In this document: in pieces, positions 43,598 to 51,987 of the stretch
Position numbering within the stretch: the stretch's first letter is position 1
How the letters are laid out: each line of letters begins with the position of its first letter
The notes under the pieces: generated by a model
The model's input: the letters and a program-made list of their open reading frames with translations, nothing else
The model's database searches: none
What the model was told of the DNA's origin: nothing
Translations under genes and position numbers: made by a program
Assembly (NCBI GenBank): GCA_964504335.1
Contig: CAZDET010000007.1
Location: 1-64,000, forward strand
DNA: 64,000 nt
Direction of reading: 5' to 3'
Source: CAZDET01 sp964504335
Lineage (GTDB): Bacteria > Bacteroidota > Bacteroidia > Chitinophagales > Saprospiraceae

Positions 43598-44629
43598 TTA
43601 TTGATTGTCAGTTATGGTGCGAAGGCTATCTATGCGTGCCAGGCCTTGTTGAGGTAGGGCGTAATCCGGTGCGAGGCGCAGGGCGCGTTCGTAATCCTGT
43701 CGGGCCGCTTCCAGATTGCCTTTTAACTCGGCGATATAACCGCGGAAAAAATAGGATTGAATGTGCAGCGGGTCGACTTCCAGAGCGATATTGAAAGCGC
43801 TGGCTGCGGCTTCCACAGAATCCATTTCCATTAAGACCAGCCCGGCGTTGTAATGAGCTTCCTGATATTGCGGTTGCAGGCGGGCAGCCTGCCGGTAGAG
43901 CGCCAATGCGCCCTCCAGATCATCGGCACTGAACAGAAAATCGCCCTTCGCGGTGATGGGAACGACGTCGTTGGGGTCCACGCTGATGGCGTTGTCGTAG
44001 TATCGCTCGGCCAACTCGCTGCCGATGGCGGCGTGGAGTTGCCCGAGGATGAGGTAGGCGTCCGTCAGGTCGGGATTGAGTTCGACGGCTTGCTGAAAGC
44101 TGTTGATGGCGCGGGCGGTGTCACCTAATTCCCGAAAATTAAGTCCGAACATAAAGTAAGCTTCCGGCTCCTGGGCGTCGATGCGCAGGATGCGGTCGAT
44201 GGTGCGCATACTCGCTTCGTATTGCTTCAAAATCAGTTGAAATTCGCTGAGCTTGAGCAAGGTAGGGATGCGTTCGGGAAAGCGCTCGGCAGCTAGCTCC
44301 ATCGTTTCGAGCGCATCGCGCGACTGGAAATAGTCGAGCTGGACATCGGCGAGGGCGTGGTAGTAATCGGCCACAGTGGAGTCGAGGGCGACGGCCTGCT
44401 TCCAGTCGGCGAGGGCTTCGTCGTAGGCTTCGCGTTGTTGGTAGAGTTCGGCGCGTGCAGCGTAGAGATCGGCCTGGTTGGGGTTATTGAGGATTGCCTC
44501 GCTCAATTGTTGGATGGCGGGTTCCTCATCGGAAATGAGGTTGTCCGTTTCGGGAGCATCGGATGTACAGGCGATCAGAGACATCCCACTGATGAGTAGC
44601 AAGACTAGGGGGCGAAGTTGAATATTCAT
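43598..44629 (-). CDS. TPR-repeat lipoprotein
   Basis: 343 residues. Lipoprotein signal at the start (LLLISGMSLIAC, Cys about 21), then about eight tetratricopeptide repeats from residue 50 to the end, each with the usual pattern of Ala/Tyr/Leu (for example AEAxxYxQREAYDEALADW, EAYFMFGLNFRELGDTARAI, DAYLILGQLHAAIGS, YERALRLAPDYALPQQGL). Probably a periplasmic or outer-membrane scaffold for protein contacts. Convergent with pyk; a terminator of the glucosaminidase gene separates it from that gene on the same strand. Confidence 0.88.
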   Translation of the reverse strand: MNIQLRPLVLLLISGMSLIACTSDAPETDNLISDEEPAIQQLSEAILNNPNQADLYAARAELYQQREAYDEALADWKQAVALDSTVADYYHALADVQLDYFQSRDALETMELAAERFPERIPTLLKLSEFQLILKQYEASMRTIDRILRIDAQEPEAYFMFGLNFRELGDTARAINSFQQAVELNPDLTDAYLILGQLHAAIGSELAERYYDNAISVDPNDVVPITAKGDFLFSADDLEGALALYRQAARLQPQYQEAHYNAGLVLMEMDSVEAAASAFNIALEVDPLHIQSYFFRGYIAELKGNLEAARQDYERALRLAPDYALPQQGLARIDSLRTITDNQ

Positions 44630-44648
44630 ATTATTTCCGATTCACACT

Positions 44649-44675
44649 AAAAAGGCCCGCTCGAGGGAGCGGGCC
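44649..44675 (-). terminator. Rho-independent terminator of glucosaminidase gene
   Basis: On the minus strand a perfect nine-pair stem GGCCCGCTC / GAGCGGGCC (44667-44675 with 44654-44662, loop of four) is followed by TTTTT (44653-44649). It lies about 105 bases beyond the glucosaminidase stop and just before the next gene on that strand. Confidence 0.85.
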
Positions 44676-44779
44676 GGCTAATAGAGAAACGATTGTAAAC
44701 GGAAGCTAGTACAAAACCTTTGGTTTTGTGGGTGTGAGTGAACCCCAACGGTTACCGGATTTTTGGTTGAGAAGTAGTA

Positions 44780-45547
44780 TTAGAGCTCGTCGAAGCGGTA
44801 CAGGCGCAGTTGCTCGATTAGAGTAATCAGCTTCTCTGCATACTTCGGGTCGGTGGCATAGCCCGCCTTGCGCAGGCCGTGCGCCCAGGAGCGGTAGTCG
44901 TGTTGCCCCAATTCAGCGAGGTGGCGGTAGCGGTCGCGCTGCAAAAACTCACTGTGAGCGCGGTAGCTGGCCGCCGGATTGGCATAGATGCGAAAGAAAT
45001 CTTTGTGACTGTCGTCGGAGAAATTGCTGCAGTGTCCTTGCTGGCAGGAACGTGAAAAACATTTGATGCCAAAGTGGTTGTTGTTTCGTGTAGCCAACGG
45101 GCTTTCGCCGGTGTCACTTTCCAGCAGGCCTTGTGCCAGTTTGATGCTGGCGGGGATGCCGTAGCGGCGCATTTCGCGTTGGGCAATGGCGGCGTATCGA
45201 TGAATGTAGGCTTCCTGTTTATCGCGCTTCTCAACCGGCGGGAGCGTCGTTTTTTCCGCAGGTGGCGCAACCGTCTTTGTCGGAGTCTGGGATACCAGCT
45301 GCGAGACGTTGCGCACTGTGGGGTTACTCGTGAGTGACTGCACCTGAGTCGTTTCTTCGACAGCGATCACAGGCCGCAGTATCCGGCCAAAATGAAAGTC
45401 GAGACGGATGTCCTGGTGACTCACTACCCAGGCTACGCCTCCCAAAATAAGTAGTCTCGGAGCGAGGTACCGCAGCGACCATTGTACTGCGTGCCAGGCC
45501 CAACCCGCAGCGGAAAACCGCGAGCGCCGTCTCGATTTCATATGCAA
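44780..45547 (-). CDS. membrane-anchored N-acetylglucosaminidase (FlgJ-type)
   Basis: A peptidoglycan hydrolase of 255 residues. A basic N-terminus is followed by one membrane segment (about 28-45), a Pro/Thr-rich linker, then a glucosaminidase domain (about 120-250): REMRRYGIPASIKLAQGLLESDTGESPLATRNNNHFGIKC (parts), with catalytic Glu in GLLESDTG, and YANPAASYRAHSEFL, WAHGLRKAGYATDPKYAEKLI. Three Cys in CFSRSCQQGHC may form a disulfide or metal site. An N-terminal anchor rather than a cleaved signal places the enzyme in the periplasm facing the wall. The terminator at 44649-44675 ends its transcript. Confidence 0.9.
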   Translation of the reverse strand: MHMKSRRRSRFSAAGWAWHAVQWSLRYLAPRLLILGGVAWVVSHQDIRLDFHFGRILRPVIAVEETTQVQSLTSNPTVRNVSQLVSQTPTKTVAPPAEKTTLPPVEKRDKQEAYIHRYAAIAQREMRRYGIPASIKLAQGLLESDTGESPLATRNNNHFGIKCFSRSCQQGHCSNFSDDSHKDFFRIYANPAASYRAHSEFLQRDRYRHLAELGQHDYRSWAHGLRKAGYATDPKYAEKLITLIEQLRLYRFDEL

Positions 45548-45646
45548 CTATTTGTATGAATGACTGCAATATAAAACAAATTGTTTCAATTGCGCAAGAA
45601 AAAGTTATCGCCGCAATGTTTAGGAGTATTAAACAGTTCAGTTACT

Positions 45647-45654
45647 TACCTTTG
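45647..45654 (+). promoter_or_regulatory. -7 promoter box TACCTTTG of the OmpH gene
   Basis: A perfect TAnnTTTG box 18 bases ahead of the coding start. Confidence 0.55.
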
Positions 45655-45672
45655 CGGCAGAAAAATTGAAGT

Positions 45673-46209
45673 ATGAGCAAACAGATATTCACCATCCTGG
45701 TGCTGGTATTGGTAGGAACGGTGGCGGCTTTCGGGCAGCGTTACGGACATTTGAACCTGGGCAACCTAATTGCAATCATGCCGGAAACAGCCGACGCGGA
45801 TTCTCAACTCGTTAAATACAACGAACAACTCATAGCAGAAGGACAGGCGATGGCCGATAGTTTCCAGGTGGCATACCAGGCATTTGTGGAGGAGGTACAG
45901 TCAGGAACCCTGCCTCCGGTGAAGCAACAGGAAAAGCAAACCAAATTGCAGGAGCAGCAGGATCGCATTCTGGCTTTTGAGCAATCGATCTCCCAAAGGT
46001 TGAACGTACGGCGCCAGGAGTTGCTGAGGCCGGTTCTGGAAAAAGCGGAAGCAGCCATTGCCGCCGTAGCCGAGGCCAACGGGTTCGAAATGATCTTCGA
46101 CACCAGTCGCTTCAATGCGGTGCTGTTCGCTTCCGATTCCGACAACATCTTCGAGTTGGTTGCCAACGAACTGGGTGTTGTGATCCCGGAAGCGAGTGTC
46201 GACGAATAG
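45673..46209 (+). CDS. OmpH/Skp-like periplasmic chaperone
   Basis: 178 residues. A signal peptide (about 1-21, ending near AFGQ) precedes YGHLNLGNLIAIMPET, the common start of Skp-like proteins, then long coiled-coil helices rich in Glu, Gln and Ala (about 40-140), and the conserved end segment AEANGFEMIFDTSRFNAVLF. The family carries unfolded outer-membrane proteins to the BAM complex. bamA and related genes are not in the window. It is monocistronic, with a consensus -7 box, and is convergent with the M50 protease gene. Confidence 0.9.
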   Translation: MSKQIFTILVLVLVGTVAAFGQRYGHLNLGNLIAIMPETADADSQLVKYNEQLIAEGQAMADSFQVAYQAFVEEVQSGTLPPVKQQEKQTKLQEQQDRILAFEQSISQRLNVRRQELLRPVLEKAEAAIAAVAEANGFEMIFDTSRFNAVLFASDSDNIFELVANELGVVIPEASVDE

Positions 46210-46215
46210 GAGCCT

Positions 46216-46230
46216 GTTCCTTTAAGGAAC
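46216..46230. terminator. short palindrome between convergent genes
   Basis: GTTCCTT T AAGGAAC forms seven pairs around a single base, reaching the last base of the M50 gene. It could slow transcription from both sides, but the loop is minimal and there is no clear T-run, so the role is uncertain. Confidence 0.3.
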
Positions 46231-47354
46231 TACTCACGGCGCCTGTAGCTAATCAGGGCGTACACCCGTTGGATGTCGAGTCGGCCGATTAGACGGTTAT
46301 CCCGAAAAACCGGAAATACCTCATAGTCGTTTTTCACGGCTTCTTTGGCAACGGTAAGCAGGTCGTCGTCCGGATGAACGGGAAACCAGTCCGGCCGCAT
46401 AGCGGATCGTACAACCGCTTGATTTGTAATTGCTGCCTCGTCTTCTAGTTCATTCGCCTCGACCACTCCGATAAGTTGATGCCATTCGTCGAAAACCAGC
46501 AATTGATGGCTACGAGTATCGGTAGCTACCCGCCGGGCGCGGCTCATCGTGTCGCCTGGATACACCGGAGCGTGTAGCGGCTCGTAGAGTTCGGCCACCT
46601 TTCTACTCGACAGTAGCCGCTCTCTGCGATTGACAATGAGTTCGAATCCGGCGAAAATACCCACCATGACGCCTCCTATACCCAGCAACCAATCTCTAAG
46701 CTCGAACGCAACATAAGTAAAAGAGACCGCCGCCAGTACCCCCATAACCGATGCAATGCTGGTAGCTCGTCGACGCCCGAGGGGCCAGGTTAATCCGGCG
46801 CGCAGCATGCGCCCGCCGTCCAACGGATAGGCAGGCAGCAAATTGAAAGCGGCCAGCATCAGATTCATGAGAAAGAAGAAAACGAGGGCGTAGTCGAGCA
46901 GGATAAACCGATAGATCGCCACATTCCCGTAGGGATTAATCAGATAGGCAAGCAGTGCGAGGCGATCGCCATCGGGGGCAAACCACCAGATGAACGGCGC
47001 TGTCAGAGTGGCCAGCAGAATGTTGACTACCGGTCCGCCGAGCGCAATGAGTAACTCTTCGCGAGGCTGAGTCGGCATGCGCTCGAGGAAGGCACCTCCC
47101 CCCAGGGGAAATAAGATGATGCGCTTCGTACCGATACCCAACCACCGGGCGACATAAGAGTGGCCCAACTCGTGTAGCAGTACACTGCCGAACAACAGGG
47201 CAATCCAACCTAAAATTCGGGCGAGAGTCTGAGTCTGAAAACCGTAGATCGGATCAGTACTCATGTACGCAGCCCATAGAAAAACAAATACGAACGTCCA
47301 GTGAAACTGTAGGGGGATTCCGCCGATTCTGCCAATCTGTAGGGCTGCGCGCAT
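46230..47354 (-). CDS. site-2 protease family (M50) membrane metalloprotease with CBS domains
   Basis: 374 residues. Multiple membrane helices carry the zinc site LLHELGHSYVARWLG (about 61-75) and the conserved NLLPAYPLDGGRML (about 169-182) that closes it. The C-terminal part (about 245-370) contains a pair of CBS domains (YPGDTMSRARRVATDTRS, WFPVHPDDDLLTVAKEAV, VFRDNRLIGRLDIQRV). M50 proteases cut transmembrane segments; CBS pairs usually bind adenine nucleotides, so activity may respond to energy state. Substrate unknown. It is followed downstream of the acyl-CoA dehydrogenase gene on the same strand, 21 bases apart. Confidence 0.9.
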   Translation of the reverse strand: MRAALQIGRIGGIPLQFHWTFVFVFLWAAYMSTDPIYGFQTQTLARILGWIALLFGSVLLHELGHSYVARWLGIGTKRIILFPLGGGAFLERMPTQPREELLIALGGPVVNILLATLTAPFIWWFAPDGDRLALLAYLINPYGNVAIYRFILLDYALVFFFLMNLMLAAFNLLPAYPLDGGRMLRAGLTWPLGRRRATSIASVMGVLAAVSFTYVAFELRDWLLGIGGVMVGIFAGFELIVNRRERLLSSRKVAELYEPLHAPVYPGDTMSRARRVATDTRSHQLLVFDEWHQLIGVVEANELEDEAAITNQAVVRSAMRPDWFPVHPDDDLLTVAKEAVKNDYEVFPVFRDNRLIGRLDIQRVYALISYRRRE

Positions 47355-47375
47355 GTTAGTTATCGAGTAGAAGTA

Positions 47376-48563
47376 CTAGGCTTCCTGAAAATTCTTTTCC
47401 GGTAAGGTAGGGAGATACAGTTCCCCATCGAGTAAGCCGCGGCTGATGACGATGCGCTGCACCTCGGACGTACCCTCGTAAATTTGGGTAATCTTGGCGT
47501 CGCGCATCAGGCGTTCGACGTGGTATTCTTTTACAAAGCCATATCCACCGTGAATTTGTACGGCTTCGACGGTCTGGCGCATGGCCACTTCGCTGGCGTA
47601 TAGCTTGGCCATGGCGCTTGCCTGATTGTAGTCCATGCCCTGATCCTTGAGGGCGGCGGCGCGGTACACCATTAATTTTGCGGCTTCGATCTCGGTCGCC
47701 ATTTGGGCGAGCTTGAAGGCGATAGCCTGGTGCTTGCTGATGGGCTTGCCAAACGCTTCGCGCTCCTTGCTGTATGCAACGGCCAGTTCGTAAGCGCCGC
47801 CGGCGATGCCGAGTGCCTGTGCGGCAATGCCAATCCGACCGCCGGAGAGCGTCTTCATCGCGAATTTGAAGCCAAATCCGTCTTCCCCGATCCGGTTCTC
47901 CTTCGGTACCTTAACGTCGCTGTACATAATGGTGTGGGTATCGGAAGAGCGGATTCCCAACTTGTCTTCTTTAGCGCTTACTTGCACGCCGTCCCAGTCG
48001 GTTTCGACGATGAACGCATTGATGCCGCGGTGGCCTTTATCGGCATCGGTCTGTGCCATGACGAGGTGCACCTTGCTGCTGCCACCGTTGGTGATCCAGT
48101 TTTTCGTACCGTTGAGGAGGTAGTGATCCCCCATGTCGACAGCGGTGGTTCGCTGGCTGGTGGCGTCGCTACCCGCTTCGGGCTCCGAAAGGCAGAACGC
48201 CCCGATCCATTCGCCGCTGGCGAGCTTGGTCAGGTACTTGGCTTTCTGTGATTCGGTACCGTAGGTTTCGAGCCCCCAGCAAACCAGGCTGTTGTTGACA
48301 GACATGATCACCGAGCAGCTGTTGTCGATTTTCGAAATCTCTTCCATCGCCAACACGTAGCTCAGCGTATCCATGCCGCCGCCGCCGTATTCGGGGGATG
48401 TCATCATTCCCATGAAACCAAGCTCACCCATACGCTTTACCTGTTCGGTGGGGTAGAGCATCTTCGAATCGCGCTCAATAACGCCAGGTTTTAATTCTTT
48501 CTGGGCAAATTCCCGGGCCGCGTCCCGGACCGCCTGGTGCTCTTCAGACAGTTGGAAGACCAT
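47376..48563 (-). CDS. acyl-CoA dehydrogenase
   Basis: A FAD enzyme that makes the trans-2 double bond in fatty or branched acyl-CoA. The 395 residues match the family. Seen: HQAVRDAAREFAQKELKPG, FCLSEPEAGSDATS, NGTKNWITNGG, MKTLSGGRIGIAAQALGIA, and the C-terminal YEGTSEVQRIVISR with the catalytic Glu in the usual late position. Short-chain or general acyl-CoA dehydrogenases look alike, so I give no finer specificity. It is 21 bases ahead of the M50 gene on the same strand. Confidence 0.94.
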   Translation of the reverse strand: MVFQLSEEHQAVRDAAREFAQKELKPGVIERDSKMLYPTEQVKRMGELGFMGMMTSPEYGGGGMDTLSYVLAMEEISKIDNSCSVIMSVNNSLVCWGLETYGTESQKAKYLTKLASGEWIGAFCLSEPEAGSDATSQRTTAVDMGDHYLLNGTKNWITNGGSSKVHLVMAQTDADKGHRGINAFIVETDWDGVQVSAKEDKLGIRSSDTHTIMYSDVKVPKENRIGEDGFGFKFAMKTLSGGRIGIAAQALGIAGGAYELAVAYSKEREAFGKPISKHQAIAFKLAQMATEIEAAKLMVYRAAALKDQGMDYNQASAMAKLYASEVAMRQTVEAVQIHGGYGFVKEYHVERLMRDAKITQIYEGTSEVQRIVISRGLLDGELYLPTLPEKNFQEA

Positions 48564-48792
48564 ATTCTATGATTTTTTTTCTGGTTAGGCATGTACAGAA
48601 TACAACAGCGAATTTACGCTAAAGTATGTCAACCAACAGAAATAAAAACCCTCCATCACTTTTCGGGCTTCTGATTCTGTAACTTATTAGGAAAAATACG
48701 TTATAACTACCAAAGATGGCCGGCTCTATTTCGGCCATTCCCCCCAGTGTCCATTCGCCCCCCAATTTTTCCTGAGACTAAACAACTCTGCT

Positions 48793-49362
48793 ATGTGTCC
48801 ATCCACTGGCTTCGTGCTTGTGTACCTATTGCTGGCCGGATTGCCATCCAACGAAGAGGCGACTTGCGTGTGGCAACTCATCGACACACGCGAAACGATC
48901 AACCAGTCCTTTCGGCATCCCCGACGCCCGCTCATCTCCGTTCTCTTGGAAGGCGTGCACGCAGAGCACCTGACTGCTTACCGGCCGGCGTCAGACAATT
49001 TTCAGGAAGCCTTCGAAGGCACGGATTTCCTGCGGCAAATCGGCTATTCCGATACTGCCGTAGCGTTCGATCCGGCTCAGGTCGTTCAGTACCAGCTCAA
49101 GGAAATCCATACCTACAACGCTTCAACCGGGCGGCACCATGTTCGAATTGTCGGTATTGCACCGCTAATCGACGAAAAACCGCTCTGCTGGTTCTACCTG
49201 CCCGAGTGCCGCTCGGTGCTCGCCCGGAAACTCGCATTTTCCGATCAGCCGGGTTGGCCGATGGCTACCTGGAACGATGTCCTGGAAATGCGCTTTTTCG
49301 AAAGCCGCGTGATCGGAGAGGAAGCCTACGAAGGGCCTCTACCGGACGACCTGCCGGAGTAG
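48793..49362 (+). CDS. GldN/PorN-like protein
   Basis: 189 residues with a hydrophobic start (about 5-17) that may be a signal. The body follows the GldN family plan: VWQLIDTRETINQSFRHPRR (about 26-45), LLEGVHAEHLTAYRP, an internal VQYQLKEIHTYNASTGRHHV, RIVGIAPLIDEKPLCWFYLP (the conserved hydrophobic core with W and P), then LEMRFFESRVIGEEAYEG. GldN (PorN) is a core component of the T9SS ring/motor assembly. Canonical members are longer (300 or more residues) and stand in a gldK-gldL-gldM-gldN operon; this one is short and isolated. So I read it as an orphan paralogue, not the main gldN. Confidence 0.65.
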   Translation: MCPSTGFVLVYLLLAGLPSNEEATCVWQLIDTRETINQSFRHPRRPLISVLLEGVHAEHLTAYRPASDNFQEAFEGTDFLRQIGYSDTAVAFDPAQVVQYQLKEIHTYNASTGRHHVRIVGIAPLIDEKPLCWFYLPECRSVLARKLAFSDQPGWPMATWNDVLEMRFFESRVIGEEAYEGPLPDDLPE

Positions 49363-49386
49363 CAAGAAAGAAGCGGTTGGTTTTGT

Positions 49387-49394
49387 TACCTTTG
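49387..49394 (+). promoter_or_regulatory. -7 promoter box TACCTTTG of the exchanger gene
   Basis: A perfect TAnnTTTG box 20 bases ahead of the first in-frame ATG and 35 ahead of the second. Confidence 0.55.
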
Positions 49395-49414
49395 CGCCTC
49401 CGAAGGCATTCGGA

Positions 49415-50365
49415 ATGCAACAGGTCAACATGGATTTAATCCTCGATACGGGGCTATTCGTCGTTAGTTTAATCGTCCTTCTGCGATCGAGCGACTGGTT
49501 TGTGAATGCGGCAGAAACCATCGGTCTTTCGCTTGGCATTTCTCCCTTCATTATTGGAGTAACGATTGTTGCATTCGGCACGTCTCTGCCGGAATTGGCA
49601 ACGTCTATTGCGGCCGTACTGGACGATAACTCCGAAATCGTCATTGGGAACGTCATCGGGTCCAATATTACTAACATTGCGCTTGTACTAGGCCTCACGG
49701 CGGTCGTGGTGAGGAAAATCGACCTGGAAGAAGATCTCTGGGAAATCGACTTTCCCTTTCTGCTCGCTTCGGCGTTTATCCTGTGGTTTGTACTGCTCGA
49801 TCAGCAAGTCAACCTGGTGGAGAGCCTGATTCTACTCACCGGGCTCAGTATTTTTCTGGCGTATTCCTTTAAATCGGATGTCGAGAAGGTAGATCAGGAA
49901 GATCTGCCGAAGGCAGCGGCAAAGGACTACTTCATGCTCGCGTTGGGAGGCGCGCTGGTATACTTCAGTGCGGATTTCACCATACAGGCGGTTTCGGACA
50001 TTAGCCTGACAGTGGGGATTCCACCCCGCATCATCGCCCTGTCGGCGGTGGCACTTGGTACGAGCCTGCCGGAAGTCGTTGTCAGCCTGACGGCAGCCCG
50101 GCGCGGGAAGTCATCGATTGCCGTAGGAAACGTCCTGGGAAGTAACGTCTTCAATACATTCATCGTAGTCGGGATTCCATCGCTGATCGGCCCGCTGGTC
50201 ATCCCCGACGATATCATGTCGTTCTATCTGCCGCTAATGATCGTCATGACACTGCTCTTTGGGGTGATGAGCAAAAGTCGGAGTATTACCCGCTGGGAAG
50301 GGTTGGCCCTGCTGCTTTTCTACTTGTTGTTTTTCAACGAAATTTTCCGCTCCGGCCTGTCATAG
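49415..50365 (+). CDS. calcium/sodium antiporter (CaCA family)
   Basis: 316 residues with about ten membrane helices. Two alpha repeats carry the signature TIVAFGTSLPELATSI (about 50-65) with NVIGSNITNIAL, and LSAVALGTSLPEVVVSL with NVLGSNVFNTFIVVG (about 210-240), each with the acidic ion-binding Glu. This is the YrbG-like Na+/Ca2+ exchanger type. The ATG at 49430 (MDLILD) matches the family start at least as well as 49415, and the choice does not change the domains. Its 3' end overlaps the PBP4 gene on the opposite strand by six bases. Confidence 0.93.
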   Translation: MQQVNMDLILDTGLFVVSLIVLLRSSDWFVNAAETIGLSLGISPFIIGVTIVAFGTSLPELATSIAAVLDDNSEIVIGNVIGSNITNIALVLGLTAVVVRKIDLEEDLWEIDFPFLLASAFILWFVLLDQQVNLVESLILLTGLSIFLAYSFKSDVEKVDQEDLPKAAAKDYFMLALGGALVYFSADFTIQAVSDISLTVGIPPRIIALSAVALGTSLPEVVVSLTAARRGKSSIAVGNVLGSNVFNTFIVVGIPSLIGPLVIPDDIMSFYLPLMIVMTLLFGVMSKSRSITRWEGLALLLFYLLFFNEIFRSGLS

Positions 50366-51709
50366 CCGATTGTAGGCCCAGGCGATCAGCTTCTCCATTT
50401 CGGTGCGATAGGGCGCAGCACCGCCCAAATAATTATTGTGGATAAAACTAAAAATGAGCACGCGCCCCGTGCGGGTGCGCACGTAGCCGCTGAGCGCGTT
50501 AACGTTCTTCAATGTGCCGGTCTTGCCGAATACGTAGGGTTGCCGCGTACCACCAAATCGGCTGCGCAGCGTACCGGAGCGGCCACCCACGGAAAATACG
50601 CTGAAGAGGGTCTCCTGTGGCACGATCGTGTACAGCTGATCCAGGATATTTACGAAGGTATTCGGAGTCATCTGGTTGTAGCGCGATAGCCCTGAGCCGT
50701 CGTACCACTGGATGGGTTGGGGCAGGTAGCGCAGTACCGTGTCGCGCCCGTAGCTCAGAATTTTTTTGGTATTGATCTGACCGTAGCGCTTGGCGGAGCA
50801 CATGTGCAGCAGTTGTTCGGCGATGAAATTGTCGCTCTTTTGCAGCAGGCGCTGATACATCGATTTAGTCATTCGGAACAGCAGTGCTTCGTATTCACCT
50901 TGCTTCGGGAGGGGCCGCTTGGTGAGTGTCACCTGTTGGTGCAAGGTATCGGAAAGGAGCTGTGCGGCGATTTCGGGCGAGTACACGAAAGGTATCCGCA
51001 CCTGGAAGCCGCTCGAGTGGACGGCGGCGTTGTTGTAGCTGAAATAATTCAGACTTTCTTCCCGCACAATGGATGGTTGATCGGCCAAATCGGGCCGGTA
51101 GATCATTTTCTGCTCGAACCGCGCCGGAATGGTCCGAATCTTGCCATAGCGACCGCGTTTCAGGAAGCGAACCGTGTTGGCGTAGAGGGGGAAAGCCGCC
51201 TGCTCTACCTGGTAGTCGTAGGGGTAATCATCCCAACTCCAGCCAGCTCCGTAGCGCTCGGATTCGTAGTGATCGAAGCTCAATTCGATGGGGCCGTCGT
51301 GCTGTTGCAGCCAACGGAAAAGGGTGTCTTCTTTGGCAAAGTCGGGATGCAGTAAAAACGGATACCCGGTTCCCCAAAGCCGGAGGGTATCGCCTGCTCG
51401 CTGGTAGAAGACGGCCGGCGCGCCGTCGGAGAGCAGGTTGGCCGCCAGGTAGAACGTCAGGATCTTGACGTTGGATGCCGGTACGAAATGGTTACCACCC
51501 CGGTAATCGTACAGAAACTCGTCGCGTTCCGGATCGTAGAGTGAAAAGCCGGTGAATCCCTCCTGGAATTGCCGATTGTTCGTAACCAGTGCATTGAGTT
51601 GCTGAAAATCGACGGCAGAAATCACGGGGGGCGCTGCATCCGGCTGGGCCGATGCTACATTCAGGAAAATGCCTCCTAAACCGATAAGGACGAATCGCCA
51701 CATACGCAT
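50360..51709 (-). CDS. dacB: D-alanyl-D-alanine carboxypeptidase/endopeptidase (PBP4 type)
   Basis: A low-molecular-weight penicillin-binding protein that trims peptidoglycan peptides in the periplasm. 449 residues. Signal peptide about 1-21. The three active-site motifs are present: PASNVKILTFYLA (SxxK, about 78-90), DGSGLSRYNQMTP (SxN-type, about 345) and VFGKTGTLKNVNAL (KTG). The long insert (about 110-290) between the first and second motif is typical of class C PBPs. Convergent with the exchanger gene. Peptidoglycan genes are common across this window, but none is adjacent. Confidence 0.92.
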   Translation of the reverse strand: MRMWRFVLIGLGGIFLNVASAQPDAAPPVISAVDFQQLNALVTNNRQFQEGFTGFSLYDPERDEFLYDYRGGNHFVPASNVKILTFYLAANLLSDGAPAVFYQRAGDTLRLWGTGYPFLLHPDFAKEDTLFRWLQQHDGPIELSFDHYESERYGAGWSWDDYPYDYQVEQAAFPLYANTVRFLKRGRYGKIRTIPARFEQKMIYRPDLADQPSIVREESLNYFSYNNAAVHSSGFQVRIPFVYSPEIAAQLLSDTLHQQVTLTKRPLPKQGEYEALLFRMTKSMYQRLLQKSDNFIAEQLLHMCSAKRYGQINTKKILSYGRDTVLRYLPQPIQWYDGSGLSRYNQMTPNTFVNILDQLYTIVPQETLFSVFSVGGRSGTLRSRFGGTRQPYVFGKTGTLKNVNALSGYVRTRTGRVLIFSFIHNNYLGGAAPYRTEMEKLIAWAYNRL

Positions 51710-51987
51710 AGTACACTACTATTTTATCGATACGATACCTGGATCAGTGATCGCCCATCCCATCATCTGAAGGGTATCTGAAAATAATCGCCCTTGGGTA
51801 ACCAGGCTAGATGACTTAGGATGTTGCTCTTGTGGGGAGTTAACGTACAAAGCATAGAAAAGATACGGCTAAAACGCCACGAACCCGCCGATCTTGTCTT
51901 TCTTTAGGCGGACTTAACAGTTTAGCACGCATTTTTTCGGAACCTCAACAGGAAGGGGGGAAGTGCAGCAACAAATAGATGCTGTTT

